From contig NZ_CP027859.1 in NCBI RefSeq assembly GCF_005519465.1, positions 1,488,001-1,552,000 of the forward strand: 64,000 nt of DNA, in the 5' to 3' direction. The position numbers were made by a program, and so were the translations under genes. The stretch's first letter is position 1, and every line of letters begins with the position of its first letter. Below the pieces are notes generated by a model that saw nothing but the letters and a program-made list of their open reading frames with translations, searched no databases and was not told the DNA's origin. Positions 8,363 through 17,100 of the stretch are shown piece by piece. The stretch is from Streptomyces clavuligerus (GTDB lineage: Bacteria; Actinomycetota; Actinomycetes; Streptomycetales; Streptomycetaceae).

Positions 8363-9157
8363 ATGGCAGGTACCCTCCGTGCCGCGGGCGGCTTACGCCC
8401 GCGCGTTCTCCTCCTCGTACTCCTGCTGATGGCCGCCACCCTCACCGCCGCCGTCACCGCCGCTCCCACCGCGCACGCCCGGTCGCTGACACCGGTCGGC
8501 GGCGGCACCGGGATCATCTTCCGGATCAGCCCGGCGCCGGAGGACCCCCGGAGTTACTACATCTGCTCCCTCACCGCCGTGGGCCGCGACCGGACCGGCA
8601 ACCTCGTCGCCCTGACCAACGCCCACTGCTTCATCGACGAACAGGGGAACAAGCTGACCGGCGCCGAGGTCTACCGGGACACCTCCCCGCCCGGGACCGC
8701 CTTCGCCCCGGCGCCGGTCAACGACTCCCGGCCCGATCTGATGACCGGCCCGATCGGCCGCGTCACCCATGTCAGTACGCCGAACAACCTCCTCAACAAC
8801 GGCCCCAAGGGCCTCGACTTCGCGGTCATCGACCTGGACGAGTCCCGGGTGGCCCCCACCACCACCGTCAACGGGACGACCATCACCTCCCTCGGCGCCC
8901 CGCCGCCGACGGGCACCCGGATGTGCAAGCAGGGCCATCGCACGGGCCTCACCTGCGGCGCGCGGGTCGGCACCAGCGGCATCTGGTTCACCCATCTGAT
9001 CTGGACCAACGGCGGGGACTCCGGCGCCCCGGTCGTGCTGGGCGAGACCCTGGTGGGCAACGCCTGGGGCGCCCAGCACAGCTCCCCGATCCTGAGCATC
9101 CTCGACGAGCTGGACACCGTGGGCGGCGTGGGCGCGGGCTTCCGCCTGGCGACCTGA
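8363..9157 (+). CDS. Secreted trypsin-like serine protease (S1 family)
   Basis: The 264-residue product starts with a signal peptide: a basic n-region, a Leu/Val-rich core around residues 15-24 and likely cleavage after THA near residue 38. The mature part carries all three catalytic residues: His88 in ALTNAHC, Asp152 in DFAVIDL and Ser220 in NGGDSGAP. Two cysteines flanking the His and a pair near MCKQGHRTGLTC can form disulfides. ATG 8363 was chosen over the in-frame ATG at 8348 because GGAAGTG is correctly placed before it. It resembles actinomycete extracellular S1 proteases that degrade protein outside the cell. There is no evidence that it belongs to the biosynthetic pathway, and it may simply be an inserted neighbour. 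Confidence 0.85.
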   Translation: MAGTLRAAGGLRPRVLLLVLLLMAATLTAAVTAAPTAHARSLTPVGGGTGIIFRISPAPEDPRSYYICSLTAVGRDRTGNLVALTNAHCFIDEQGNKLTGAEVYRDTSPPGTAFAPAPVNDSRPDLMTGPIGRVTHVSTPNNLLNNGPKGLDFAVIDLDESRVAPTTTVNGTTITSLGAPPPTGTRMCKQGHRTGLTCGARVGTSGIWFTHLIWTNGGDSGAPVVLGETLVGNAWGAQHSSPILSILDELDTVGGVGAGFRLAT

Positions 9158-9374
9158 CACCCCGGGGCCGCCCGGAGCCCGCGCCCCTCCGGTCGGCCGT
9201 CCCGCCCCGACATTTCGGCGGTGTTCGATGTCGACTTCGGTCACACCGTTCCCTCCGTTCGCTTGGAGCACCCCCGTCCTGGGCATTTGCCCGTGGGTGG
9301 GTCGCGGACCGCGGCCCGGGAGGTCGCGGCGCACGGGTTCTCCCGTCCGCCGTCGCGGGGAGGGGAGACCCAGG

Positions 9375-10172
9375 GTGGAAGTGCGGGATTCGGCTCGGAC
9401 GGTTCTGATAACCGGGGGTTCCAGCGGCATCGGGGCCGCGGCCGTACGTGCCTTCGCGGAACGCGGTGACCAGGTCTGGTTCACCTACCACCGGGGTGCC
9501 CGGCGAGCCGGGGAGCTGGTGCGTGAACTGGCCCTCGCCGAGGGCGGCCGCCCCCACGCGCTGCCGTTCGACCAGGGCGACTGGGACAGCCTCAAAGAAC
9601 TGCTCAAGGCGTTACCGCAGACGGTGGACGTCCTGGTGAACAACGCGGCCCTGGGCACCGCGACGGTCGAACAGGCGGGCGCGACCTCACGGCACATGGA
9701 GGACGAACTCTTCACCCGGGTGAACTGCCTGGGACCGCTGTGGCTGACCCGGCACCTCCTTCCCGGCATGGTGAAACGCGGATACGGCAAGATCCTCACG
9801 GTGTCGAGCGTGGGCGGCGGGATCGCGGCCTTCCCCGGATTCCGGGACGCCGACGGCATGAGCAAGGCCGCGGTCGCCTTTCTGACCCGGCAGTGGGCGG
9901 CGGAGTTGAGCCATGAGCCGGTGGAGGTGTTCTGCGTCTGCCCGGGGGCCGTGGACAGCCCCATGTTCCGGCAGAGCACCCTCGACCCGCTGTCCCCCGC
10001 CGACGCCGCCGAACTGGTCACCCGCCTCCCGCGGGGCCGTCTCATCCGGGCGGAGGAGATCGCGGAAGTGCTGTGGTGGCTGACCACGGCCGCCGCCGTC
10101 CCCCTGCACGGCGCGGTCATCGACGCGTCCATGGGGCTGGGCGTCCGCCCGGGGCTGATCACCAACCGCTGA
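9375..10172 (+). CDS. SDR-family oxidoreductase lacking the catalytic tyrosine
   Basis: The 265-residue protein has a standard SDR Rossmann start (VLITGGSSGIGAAAVRAF) and NNAALGTATV. The catalytic region reads TVSSVGGGIAAFPGFRDADGMSKAAVAFL. The serine and lysine are present, but the position of the invariant Tyr four residues before the Lys is Asp (DGMSK), so ordinary hydride-transfer chemistry should be impaired. It may be a binding or regulatory SDR, or be decaying like the decarboxylase next to it. GTG 9375 was chosen because GGGGAGGGGAG ends about eight bases upstream; the longer in-frame extension is Pro/Arg-rich and non-coding in character. The broken decarboxylase follows 50 bases downstream on the same strand. 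Confidence 0.78.
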   Translation: MEVRDSARTVLITGGSSGIGAAAVRAFAERGDQVWFTYHRGARRAGELVRELALAEGGRPHALPFDQGDWDSLKELLKALPQTVDVLVNNAALGTATVEQAGATSRHMEDELFTRVNCLGPLWLTRHLLPGMVKRGYGKILTVSSVGGGIAAFPGFRDADGMSKAAVAFLTRQWAAELSHEPVEVFCVCPGAVDSPMFRQSTLDPLSPADAAELVTRLPRGRLIRAEEIAEVLWWLTTAAAVPLHGAVIDASMGLGVRPGLITNR

Positions 10173-10222
10173 GCCCGGCACACCGCCCGGCTCAGCCCAC
10201 CGTTGCAGGGAGCCCATGGCCC

Positions 10223-11613
10223 ATGCGTACACAGGACGAGCACCTACCTGACGAAGACGTACCTGACGAAGACGTACCTGACGAAGACGTACCGGACGAA
10301 GACGTACCGGACGAAGGTGTACCGCACGAGCGAGGAGCGCGGGAACACCGGGAGACGGAGCGCACACCGGGCGAACGGCCGCAGGAGGAAGAAGAGGAGG
10401 AAGAAGAGGAGGAAGAAGCAGGGACGGCCGACCTCTGGGCCGAGGGAGACCTCACTCGCGCCGTCACCGCCGCCGCCCGGGTCCTGGACACCTATGTCCA
10501 GGACAGCCAGCGCGGCCGGGCCCCCGTGCTGCGCCAGACACCCCCCGGCGCCCTCGCCGGGAAGCTGCGCCTGCGCGAGTGGATCGCGCGGGGCGGTATG
10601 ACCGACGAGGACCTCACCGCGTTCCTCACCGACTACCTGGACGAGAGCACCCGGCTGCACCACCCCGGCTATCTCGCGCACCAGTGCGCCGTCCCCGGCA
10701 TCGGAGCCGCCGTCGCCGACCTCGTCCACGGCGTCAGCAACAACGCGATGTCCCTCTACGAGATGGGCGCCCCCGGAGTGGCCGCCGAGTCGGCCGTCAT
10801 CCGGTGGATGGCGGAGAAGGCCGGCTGGCCCGCCGACACCGCCGGCGGGGCACTCGTCCACGGCGGCTCCCTCGCCAACCTCACCGCGCTGCTCGCGGCG
10901 CGCGCCCGTGCCTTCCCCGACGCCTGGGACGACGGCACCCCGCCCGGCGCGGTCGTCCTCGCCCCCGCCAACGCCCATCTGTCCGTGGCCCGCGCCGCCG
11001 CCGTCCTCGGCCTGGGACGGCGCGCCGTGCACCCCCTGCCCTGCGACGGACTCGGCCGCGTCCGGGGCGAGGCGGTGGCGGACCGCATCGCGGCCCAGCA
11101 CCGCGCGGGACGCCGGGTGCTCGCCGTCGTCGCCAACGCCTGCGCCGCCCCGACCGGCCTGTACGACCCGCTCCCCGCCATCGCCGGGGCCTGCCGGGAA
11201 CACGGCGTCTGGCTCCAGTCGAGGGCTCCAAGGCCCAACTCGGCCTCAAGGTCTTCCTCGGCCTCGCCCGCCGGGGCGAGGCCGGACTGGCGTCCTACAT
11301 CCACGGCCGCCACGAGGCGGCGCGCACCCTCTGGCGGCTGATCGGGGACCGGACCGCCTTCGAGGCCCTGAGCAGGCCGGAGAGCAACATCGTCTGCTTC
11401 CGGCACATCGACGGCCCCGGCCCCGGCAGCGACAGGAAACACATCGCCGTACGCGACCGCCTCATCCGGGAGGGCAGCTACCACCTGGCGTCCTCGGTGG
11501 TCGGCGGCAGACGCTGGTGGCGCGCGACCGTCATGGCCCCTGCCACCGGAACGGACACGTTCCACGGGCTTCTCGACACCCTGGAACGCGCCTACCGGGA
11601 GGCCGACTCCTGA
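10223..11613 (+). pseudogene. PLP-dependent decarboxylase (group II, DOPA/tyrosine-decarboxylase-like), broken by internal deletion and frameshift
   Basis: Frame 1 from ATG 10223 encodes a repetitive acidic N-terminus, then a typical group II decarboxylase: NNAMSLYEMG, GALVHGGSLANLTALLAAR, NAHLSVARAAAVLGLG, VLAVVANACAAPTGLYDPL and CREHGVWL. Relatives continue HVD...GIE...W-AHK with the PLP lysine. Here, after about position 11217, that segment is missing and the protein resumes in the next frame with VEGSKAQLGLKVFLGLARRG, normally found ~85-90 residues later, and runs to the stop at 11613. A deletion therefore removed the PLP-binding Asp and Lys and shifted the frame. No active enzyme can be made. 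Intact, it would have decarboxylated an aromatic or acidic amino acid. The coding bias is unchanged on both sides, so the loss looks recent, or is a sequencing/assembly error. Confidence 0.82.
10245..10330 (+). repeat. 15-bp minisatellite, about 5.7 copies
   Basis: The unit TACCTGACGAAGACG is repeated in phase with the codons and encodes (D-E-D-V-P)n at the N-terminus of the broken decarboxylase. Copies 1-3 are identical; copies 4-5 have single changes. A run of Glu codons follows at about 10382-10426. Both regions are low-complexity additions not expected in the enzyme family. Confidence 0.9.
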
Positions 11614-11797
11614 GCCCCGGCGGCGTGTTCGGGCGGCGGCCCGACCGTGTCGCCCGCGCCCTCCGTTCTGCTACGGTGCACATATGTTCCTTTCTCGTGT
11701 GTAGGAGTCAGCGCCCACCACGCCCACCGGGCGTGGTTTCCGTCGCCCCCGCACACCTGAGCGCCATCGGTCCGGCGCTGTCTCCGAGGAACGTGAT
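11614..11797. promoter_or_regulatory. Intergenic region upstream of the MFS exporter
   Basis: These 184 bases contain an A/T-richer patch at about 11670-11705 (GTGCACATATGTTCC) that may be the promoter of the exporter at 11798. No hairpin or recognised operator was identified. Confidence 0.3.
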
Positions 11798-13075
11798 ATG
11801 TCCCCGTCTTCCACGGCACCTTCCCCTGCCCCCTCGTACGCGGCCGTGCTGCGCACCCGCTACGCCTGCCGCACCTTCGGCGCGGCGCTGCTGGGCAGGC
11901 TCTCCTACGGAATGGTCTCGCTGTCGCTGATGCTGGCGGCCAAGGAGGCCACCGACTCCTATGCCGTAGCCGGTACCGTCGTGGCGCTGTTCGCCCTGAC
12001 CAGTGTCTTCCTCTCACCGACCCGGGCCGGTCTCGTCGACCGGTACGGGCCGCGCCGGGCCCTGCTCCCCATGGCCGCCTGCTATGCGCTGCTGCTGGCC
12101 GGGCTGGCCTTCGCGACCTCGTGGCCGGGCGGCTCGGGAATCCTGCTGGGCATCCTGGCGGTGCCCGCGGGCGCGTGCACGCCGCCGCTCGGCCCGGTGA
12201 TGCGGACCGTCTGGAGCGACCTCCTGCCCGACCGGCGGCTCCTCCAGCGCGCCTACAGTCTGGACGCGGTCGCCGAGGAACTCCTCTTTGTCGCAGGTCC
12301 GTTGCTGGTGGGGCTGCTGATGCACATCGCGTCACCGTCGGCCGGGCTCGCCGTGAGCGCCGCGCTCGTCGGGACCGGCTCGCTCGCCCTGGTCATGTCC
12401 CCGGCGGTGCACGGCTGGGCCGGCCGGCAGCGGGATTCCGCCGCAGCGGCCCCGTCCGGGGGGTCCGTCCCCGGCGGGCGACCCGGCACGCCGCTCCGAC
12501 GGCTGTCGCGAGGCGGCCCCGGTCTGCGGCAGGCGATCGTCGTCTCGGCCGCGGTGGGCACGGCTCTGGGAGCGTTCGAACTCCTGGCGATCGCCGTCGC
12601 CGACGAACACGGGACCCCGGGGTCGGTGGCCTGGATCTTGGCCGCGCTCTCCGGCGGCAGCGCGATCGGCGGCCTGGTCTACGGCGCCGTCGCCTGGCGT
12701 GCCTCCAGCAGGCTGCGGCTGGCGGTCCTCGCGGCGGCCCTGGGGCTGGTCCTGGCCGCGGCCGGGCTCTTCCCCCATCCCGCCGTGCTCGTCGTGTGGG
12801 CGGCGATCGGCGGACTCTTCATCGCCCCGGCCCTCACCACCGCCTATCTCATCGCCGACGAATGCGCCGACCCGGCCTCCCGCACCCGGGCGGGCGCATG
12901 GGTCAACACCGCTCTCAACGCCGGTTCGGCGGGGGCGACCGCCGTCACCGGGCTCCTGCTGGGCCATGTCCCGGTGCCCGTGTGCTTCGCGCTGGCCGCC
13001 GCCCCGGCCGTGCTGTCCGCGGCGACGGCCCTGTACCGGCCCCGGCGGCCCGTCCCCGTGCCCGTCGGCCGCTGA
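11798..13075 (+). CDS. Major facilitator superfamily exporter (425 aa)
   Basis: This is an integral membrane protein with 12 predicted hydrophobic segments and the MFS cytoplasmic motif between helices 2 and 3 (GLVDRYGPRRALLPM). A central hydrophilic loop (GWAGRQRDSAAAAPSGG..., residues ~205-245) separates the two six-helix halves. It resembles actinomycete drug-efflux permeases, which use the proton gradient to export small molecules. It may export, or give resistance to, a product of this cluster, but the substrate cannot be read from sequence. It converges on the acyltransferase gene, whose stop lies 15 bases away on the other strand. Confidence 0.82.
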   Translation: MSPSSTAPSPAPSYAAVLRTRYACRTFGAALLGRLSYGMVSLSLMLAAKEATDSYAVAGTVVALFALTSVFLSPTRAGLVDRYGPRRALLPMAACYALLLAGLAFATSWPGGSGILLGILAVPAGACTPPLGPVMRTVWSDLLPDRRLLQRAYSLDAVAEELLFVAGPLLVGLLMHIASPSAGLAVSAALVGTGSLALVMSPAVHGWAGRQRDSAAAAPSGGSVPGGRPGTPLRRLSRGGPGLRQAIVVSAAVGTALGAFELLAIAVADEHGTPGSVAWILAALSGGSAIGGLVYGAVAWRASSRLRLAVLAAALGLVLAAAGLFPHPAVLVVWAAIGGLFIAPALTTAYLIADECADPASRTRAGAWVNTALNAGSAGATAVTGLLLGHVPVPVCFALAAAPAVLSAATALYRPRRPVPVPVGR

Positions 13076-13090
13076 GCGGACGGGGGAGGA

Positions 13091-14491
13091 CTACGCCCCG
13101 CCGCGACGGCGGGCACCGTTCCCGGCGGTGTCGTGCAGGATCTCCACCTCCCGCGCCCAGCGCCGGACCAGCCGCCCGGGGTCCCGCTCCGGCGCGGAGA
13201 CGAGCGCGGAGAGACGGGCCACCCGGCCGTCGGCGGCCAGCAGGGTGAAGCAGTCGGTGCCCGCGGGCAGCCAGGGGACGGCCGTCACGGCGGTGACCCG
13301 GCTGCCCAGCACCCGTCCCAGCTCCGGGACCCGGACATGGGACGCCGTCAGCAGCACCCCGCGGGGGTCGGTGAGCCGCCGCAGGAGCCGGACCGCCAGA
13401 CGTTCCGGGGCCCGTTCGGTGAGGACCCGCAGGGCGGCCCGGCGCCGGTCCAGGGTGCCGCGGCTCGTTCCGGCCATGATCGCGGCCAGCCGGGCCGCGG
13501 GGTCCGGGAGGGCGAGCGGCAGGGGGACGCGGACCGGCCAGAGCCGGTTGACGTGGCGCAGCTCCCGGCCGCCGCCGTCCGCTCCCCGTGCGCGGGTGCT
13601 CACCGGCACCAGGGCGGTCCCGGGCGCGCCGGGGCCCGGCCGTCCGTCGCGCAGGGCCCCCGCGAGAGCCGCGAGGTGGACCTGGTTGACCGTCGCCCCC
13701 GTGGCACGGGCGGTCGCCGTCAACAGGCCGAGGTCGACCGCCGCGTGGGACAGCTCCCGGGACGGGCGGGAAGCCGCCGCCGGTGGCGGAGCGGCGGGCA
13801 CCGGGGCCGCCGCCGCACCGGGGAGCAGATCCGGCAGCAGGGACAGCAGCCCCGCGCACACATCGCGCCCGACGCGTCCGTACGCGCCCGGCCCCGGCCC
13901 CGTACCGCCCCGTGTATCGCCCCATGTACCGCTCCGTGTACCGCTCCGTTCGGCGAACAGGGCGCCGAGCACGGACAGCAGCGAGAGGCCGTCGAGCACG
14001 GCGTGGTGGGCGAGCAGGCTGAGCGCCCACTCCCCGCCCGCGTCCCTGTCCCCGCCCGTGCCCGTGCCCGCGTCCCTGTCCCCGCCCGTGTACCCGTCCG
14101 TGCCCGCGCCTGTGTCCCCGGCCGTCCCGCCGCCCCGGTGCAGCCACAGTCCCCAGCGCGGTCGGCGCCCGTCCAGCGGCAGACCGGGCAGCGCCCGCGC
14201 CGGGCGGGGGGTCGGGTCCCGGTCCGTCAGCACATGGACGTGGTGCGCCGGGTCGAAGGCCGGGTCCGGCTCCCACCGGGCGCCTTCCCCGTCCCCGACC
14301 AGCCGGTGGGTGAGCGGGGGCAGCCCCCGGGAGCGGTCGCCGACGAGCGCGTACAGCCGTTCCCGGTCGGGGCACGGCCCCCGCAGCCGCAGATGGAAAC
14401 CGAAGTACAGATCCGTGGGGTCTCCCGCCAGGGCGTCCAGGGCCAGGAAGGCCCTGGACACCAGTGAGGCGGGGACGGCACCGGCGCTCAC
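13091..14491 (-). CDS. WS/DGAT-like or condensation-superfamily acyltransferase
   Basis: The 466-residue protein has the HHxxxDG catalytic motif (HHAVLDG at residues 162-168) shared by wax-ester synthase/diacylglycerol acyltransferases and NRPS condensation domains. The rest fits WS/DGAT better: an early DPTDLYFGFHLRLRG, DPAHHVHV, a PxR-type region and, near the end, DPRGVLLTASHVRVPELGR. It would transfer an acyl or aryl group from CoA or a carrier to an alcohol or amine. It starts at GTG 14489-14491, overlapping the upstream ligase-SDR by four bases (GTGA), and is the last gene of the leftward MIO-enzyme operon. Two insertions made of short DNA repeats, (GTDGYTGGDRDAG)-like and (RSGTWGDT)-like, flank the catalytic motif and are unusual for the family. 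Confidence 0.72.
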   Translation of the reverse strand: MSAGAVPASLVSRAFLALDALAGDPTDLYFGFHLRLRGPCPDRERLYALVGDRSRGLPPLTHRLVGDGEGARWEPDPAFDPAHHVHVLTDRDPTPRPARALPGLPLDGRRPRWGLWLHRGGGTAGDTGAGTDGYTGGDRDAGTGTGGDRDAGGEWALSLLAHHAVLDGLSLLSVLGALFAERSGTRSGTWGDTRGGTGPGPGAYGRVGRDVCAGLLSLLPDLLPGAAAAPVPAAPPPAAASRPSRELSHAAVDLGLLTATARATGATVNQVHLAALAGALRDGRPGPGAPGTALVPVSTRARGADGGGRELRHVNRLWPVRVPLPLALPDPAARLAAIMAGTSRGTLDRRRAALRVLTERAPERLAVRLLRRLTDPRGVLLTASHVRVPELGRVLGSRVTAVTAVPWLPAGTDCFTLLAADGRVARLSALVSAPERDPGRLVRRWAREVEILHDTAGNGARRRGGA

Positions 14492-17100
14492 CCTCCGCCG
14501 TCCGCCCGGCGCGGTGGATCGGCGAGGACGGACTCGGTGGTGACATAGCGTCCGGAGAGGGCGTCCGCGGGCCCCGAGACCAGCCGGACCAGAGCCCGTG
14601 CCGCGTCCTCGGCGGGGGTGAAGCGGCCGTTCTCGTACGCGGTGTGCAGCCACTCGCCGATCAGGTCCTCCCAGTGGTCGCCGGTCGGGTGCCGCCGCAG
14701 ATGGTCGGCGGTCATCCCGCTGTCGACCAGCCCCGGGTGGAAGGAGAACGCGGCGATCCCGTGCGGTTCGAGTTCGGCGGCCAGACACTCCGTCAGCCGG
14801 ATACCGGCGCTCTTGGAGACGGAGTAGGCGGAGGCATGGGCCCAGCCCTGCTGCCCCGCGACGCTGACGACGTTGACGATCCGGGCCCCGGCCCCGGCGG
14901 CGATCATGCCGGGGACGACGGCCCGGCAGGCGTTCACGACGCCCCGGACGTTGGTCTCCTGGGCGTCCCACCACTCCTCTCCTCCGACCTCCCACAGCGG
15001 GCCCCTCGGCCCGGTGACCCCGGCGTTGTTCACCAGGACGCCGATGGGTCCCAGCGCCCCGGTCGCCTCTTCGACGGCCCGCCGGACGGCGGCGGGGTCG
15101 CGGACGTCCATGGGGATCGCGCGCACCCGGGTGCGGTCGTCGGGGGCCGCGCGAGCGACCCGTTCCGCCGCCCCGGCGAGCGTCCTGCCGTCCCGGCCGG
15201 TGATCACGACATCGGCCCCGGCGGCGGCGAGCGCCTCGGCGAAGAGCAGCCCGAGACCCCGGCTCGCACCGGTGACCAGCGCGGTACGGCCGTGCAGCGC
15301 CCCGCGGGCCGTGGCGGCGGCCCGCGCCGTCAGCTCCCGCCGCAGCAGCTTGCCCGTCGCGTTGCGCGGCAGTTCCCGTACGGTCTCGATCGCACGGATC
15401 CTGCGCTGCGGCGGGACCCGCTCGGCGACGTGTGCCAGCAGGGAGTCGAGCAGGGAGGCGAGAGGGGAAGGGAGAGGGGAGCCGGGCGGCGGGTCGGGCA
15501 GCGGCCGGGGTATCCCGCTCTCCGGGCGCAGGACGACATACGCCTTCGGCAGCTCGCCGCAGTCGGGGTCCGGGACACCGACCACCGCCGCGTCGGCGAC
15601 GGCCGGATGGGTGAGCAGGACCGCCTCCGACTCGGCCGGGGCGACCGAGTGCCCCTTGTACTTGATGAGTTCCTTGAGCCGACCGGTGACGAAGCAGTAG
15701 CCGCGGGCGTCGACGCGGGCCAGGTCGCCGGTGTGCAGCCAGCCCTCGCCGTCGGTCAGGGCCGGGGCCGGTGCCGTGCCGTCACCGGCGGGGCCGGGGC
15801 TGATCTGCGGTCCGCGCAGCCACAGTTCGCCCTCCGTGCCCGGGGGGAGTTCCGCTCCGGTCTCCGGGTCGGAGATCCGGACGTCGGTACCGGGAAGCGG
15901 GAGGCCCACGGACCCCGGCGGCGGGTCCTCGGCCCCATCGGGTACCAGGAAGGCGCAGCCCAGCTCGGTCATGCCGAACCCCTGGCGGACCACGGCGCCG
16001 GTCCGGCGGGCGCAGGCGTCCGCGATCTCCGGTGCCAGGGGCGCGCCCCCGGAGAGGATGATCCGCAGGGAGGAGAGGTCGTACCGGTCGACGGCCGGGT
16101 CCTGGGCGAGCAGCCGTACGGTCGGCGGGGCCAGGAAGGCGACGGTGATCCGGTGCCGTTCCACCGCGTGCAGCAGCTCCTCCAGGGAGAACCGCGCTCC
16201 GGTGAAGGCCAGCGTGGCGCCGGAGCGCAGGGAGTGGTTGAGCGCCATCTGCATGCCGAAGATGTGCCGCCAGGGGGCGGCGGCCACGATCACGTCGTCA
16301 GGGGTGAGGCGCTGGCGCGCGTGGATCTGCGCGAGGTTGACGGACAGGTTGCCGTGGGTGAGCCGGATCAGCTTGGGCGGTCCGCTCGTACCGCTGGAGG
16401 AGAGGAGGACGGCGGTCGCGGTCGGGTCGGGTATGGGGAAGTGCTCCGGGACGCCTTGCGGCGTGCTCTCCGGACCTGGTTCCGGTTCCGGTTCTGGTTC
16501 CGTTTCCGGCTCGGGTCCCAGCTCGGGTCCGGGGCCGTCGCCCGGCTCCGGCTCCGGCCCGGTGTCCGGCTCTTCGAGCCCGGCTCCGGTGTCGGTGAGG
16601 AGGGTGTGGCGCAGCGCGCGGGCGCCGGGCAGGGGCCGCAGGGCGTCCCAGGCGTCCCGGGTCGTGACCAGCGACCGGGCGTGGGCGGTCCGGATCAGAC
16701 GCTCCCATTCCGCCGGGGGAGCCAGCGGGTCCAGGGGCAGGACGGTCGCCCCGGCGCGCAGGGCCCCGTGGTAGGCGGCGGCGAAGGGGACACCGTTGCC
16801 GAGGAGCAGGGCCACGGTCTGCCCGGGGCCGATCCCCCGGTCCGCGAGGGCACGGGCGGCGCGGTCGACGAGTGCGGTGAGGCGGGCGTACGAGGTCCGC
16901 TCGCCGGTGCGGCAGTGCAGCAGGGCCGTGGCCTCCCCGGGCGCACGGGGGGAGAGATAGGGGAGGGGGACCCCTCCGGCCCCGGTCTCCGCCCCGGTCA
17001 TGGTCTCCGCCCTGCTCGCGGTCTCCGTTCCGGCCCTGGTCTCCGTTCCGGTCCCGGTCCGCTCGATCGGCTGCCGCTGCGATTGCTTCGGCTCGGTCAT
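14488..17100 (-). CDS. CoA/aryl-acid ligase fused to a short-chain dehydrogenase (copy 2)
   Basis: This is a paralogue of the protein at 3171-5540, 870 residues long. The ligase domain shows LLSSSGTSGPPKLIRLTH, RQGFGMTELGCAF, LHTGDLARVD, LKELIKYKGHSVAPAE and the catalytic Lys in LPRNATGKLLRRE. This is close to plant and bacterial 4-coumarate:CoA ligases, which fits the MIO enzyme upstream. The SDR domain shows ALVTGASRGLGLLF, NNAGVTG and SVAGQQG...SAYSVSKSAG with intact Ser-Tyr-Lys. Before the P-loop, a linker of (E-P)n and G-P repeats comes from simple-sequence DNA at about 16470-16570. ATG 17098-17100 overlaps the methyltransferase stop (ATGA). The likely role is to activate a cinnamic-type acid as a thioester and reduce or modify its side chain; this is inferred from context. 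Confidence 0.83.
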   Translation of the reverse strand: MTEPKQSQRQPIERTGTGTETRAGTETASRAETMTGAETGAGGVPLPYLSPRAPGEATALLHCRTGERTSYARLTALVDRAARALADRGIGPGQTVALLLGNGVPFAAAYHGALRAGATVLPLDPLAPPAEWERLIRTAHARSLVTTRDAWDALRPLPGARALRHTLLTDTGAGLEEPDTGPEPEPGDGPGPELGPEPETEPEPEPEPGPESTPQGVPEHFPIPDPTATAVLLSSSGTSGPPKLIRLTHGNLSVNLAQIHARQRLTPDDVIVAAAPWRHIFGMQMALNHSLRSGATLAFTGARFSLEELLHAVERHRITVAFLAPPTVRLLAQDPAVDRYDLSSLRIILSGGAPLAPEIADACARRTGAVVRQGFGMTELGCAFLVPDGAEDPPPGSVGLPLPGTDVRISDPETGAELPPGTEGELWLRGPQISPGPAGDGTAPAPALTDGEGWLHTGDLARVDARGYCFVTGRLKELIKYKGHSVAPAESEAVLLTHPAVADAAVVGVPDPDCGELPKAYVVLRPESGIPRPLPDPPPGSPLPSPLASLLDSLLAHVAERVPPQRRIRAIETVRELPRNATGKLLRRELTARAAATARGALHGRTALVTGASRGLGLLFAEALAAAGADVVITGRDGRTLAGAAERVARAAPDDRTRVRAIPMDVRDPAAVRRAVEEATGALGPIGVLVNNAGVTGPRGPLWEVGGEEWWDAQETNVRGVVNACRAVVPGMIAAGAGARIVNVVSVAGQQGWAHASAYSVSKSAGIRLTECLAAELEPHGIAAFSFHPGLVDSGMTADHLRRHPTGDHWEDLIGEWLHTAYENGRFTPAEDAARALVRLVSGPADALSGRYVTTESVLADPPRRADGGG

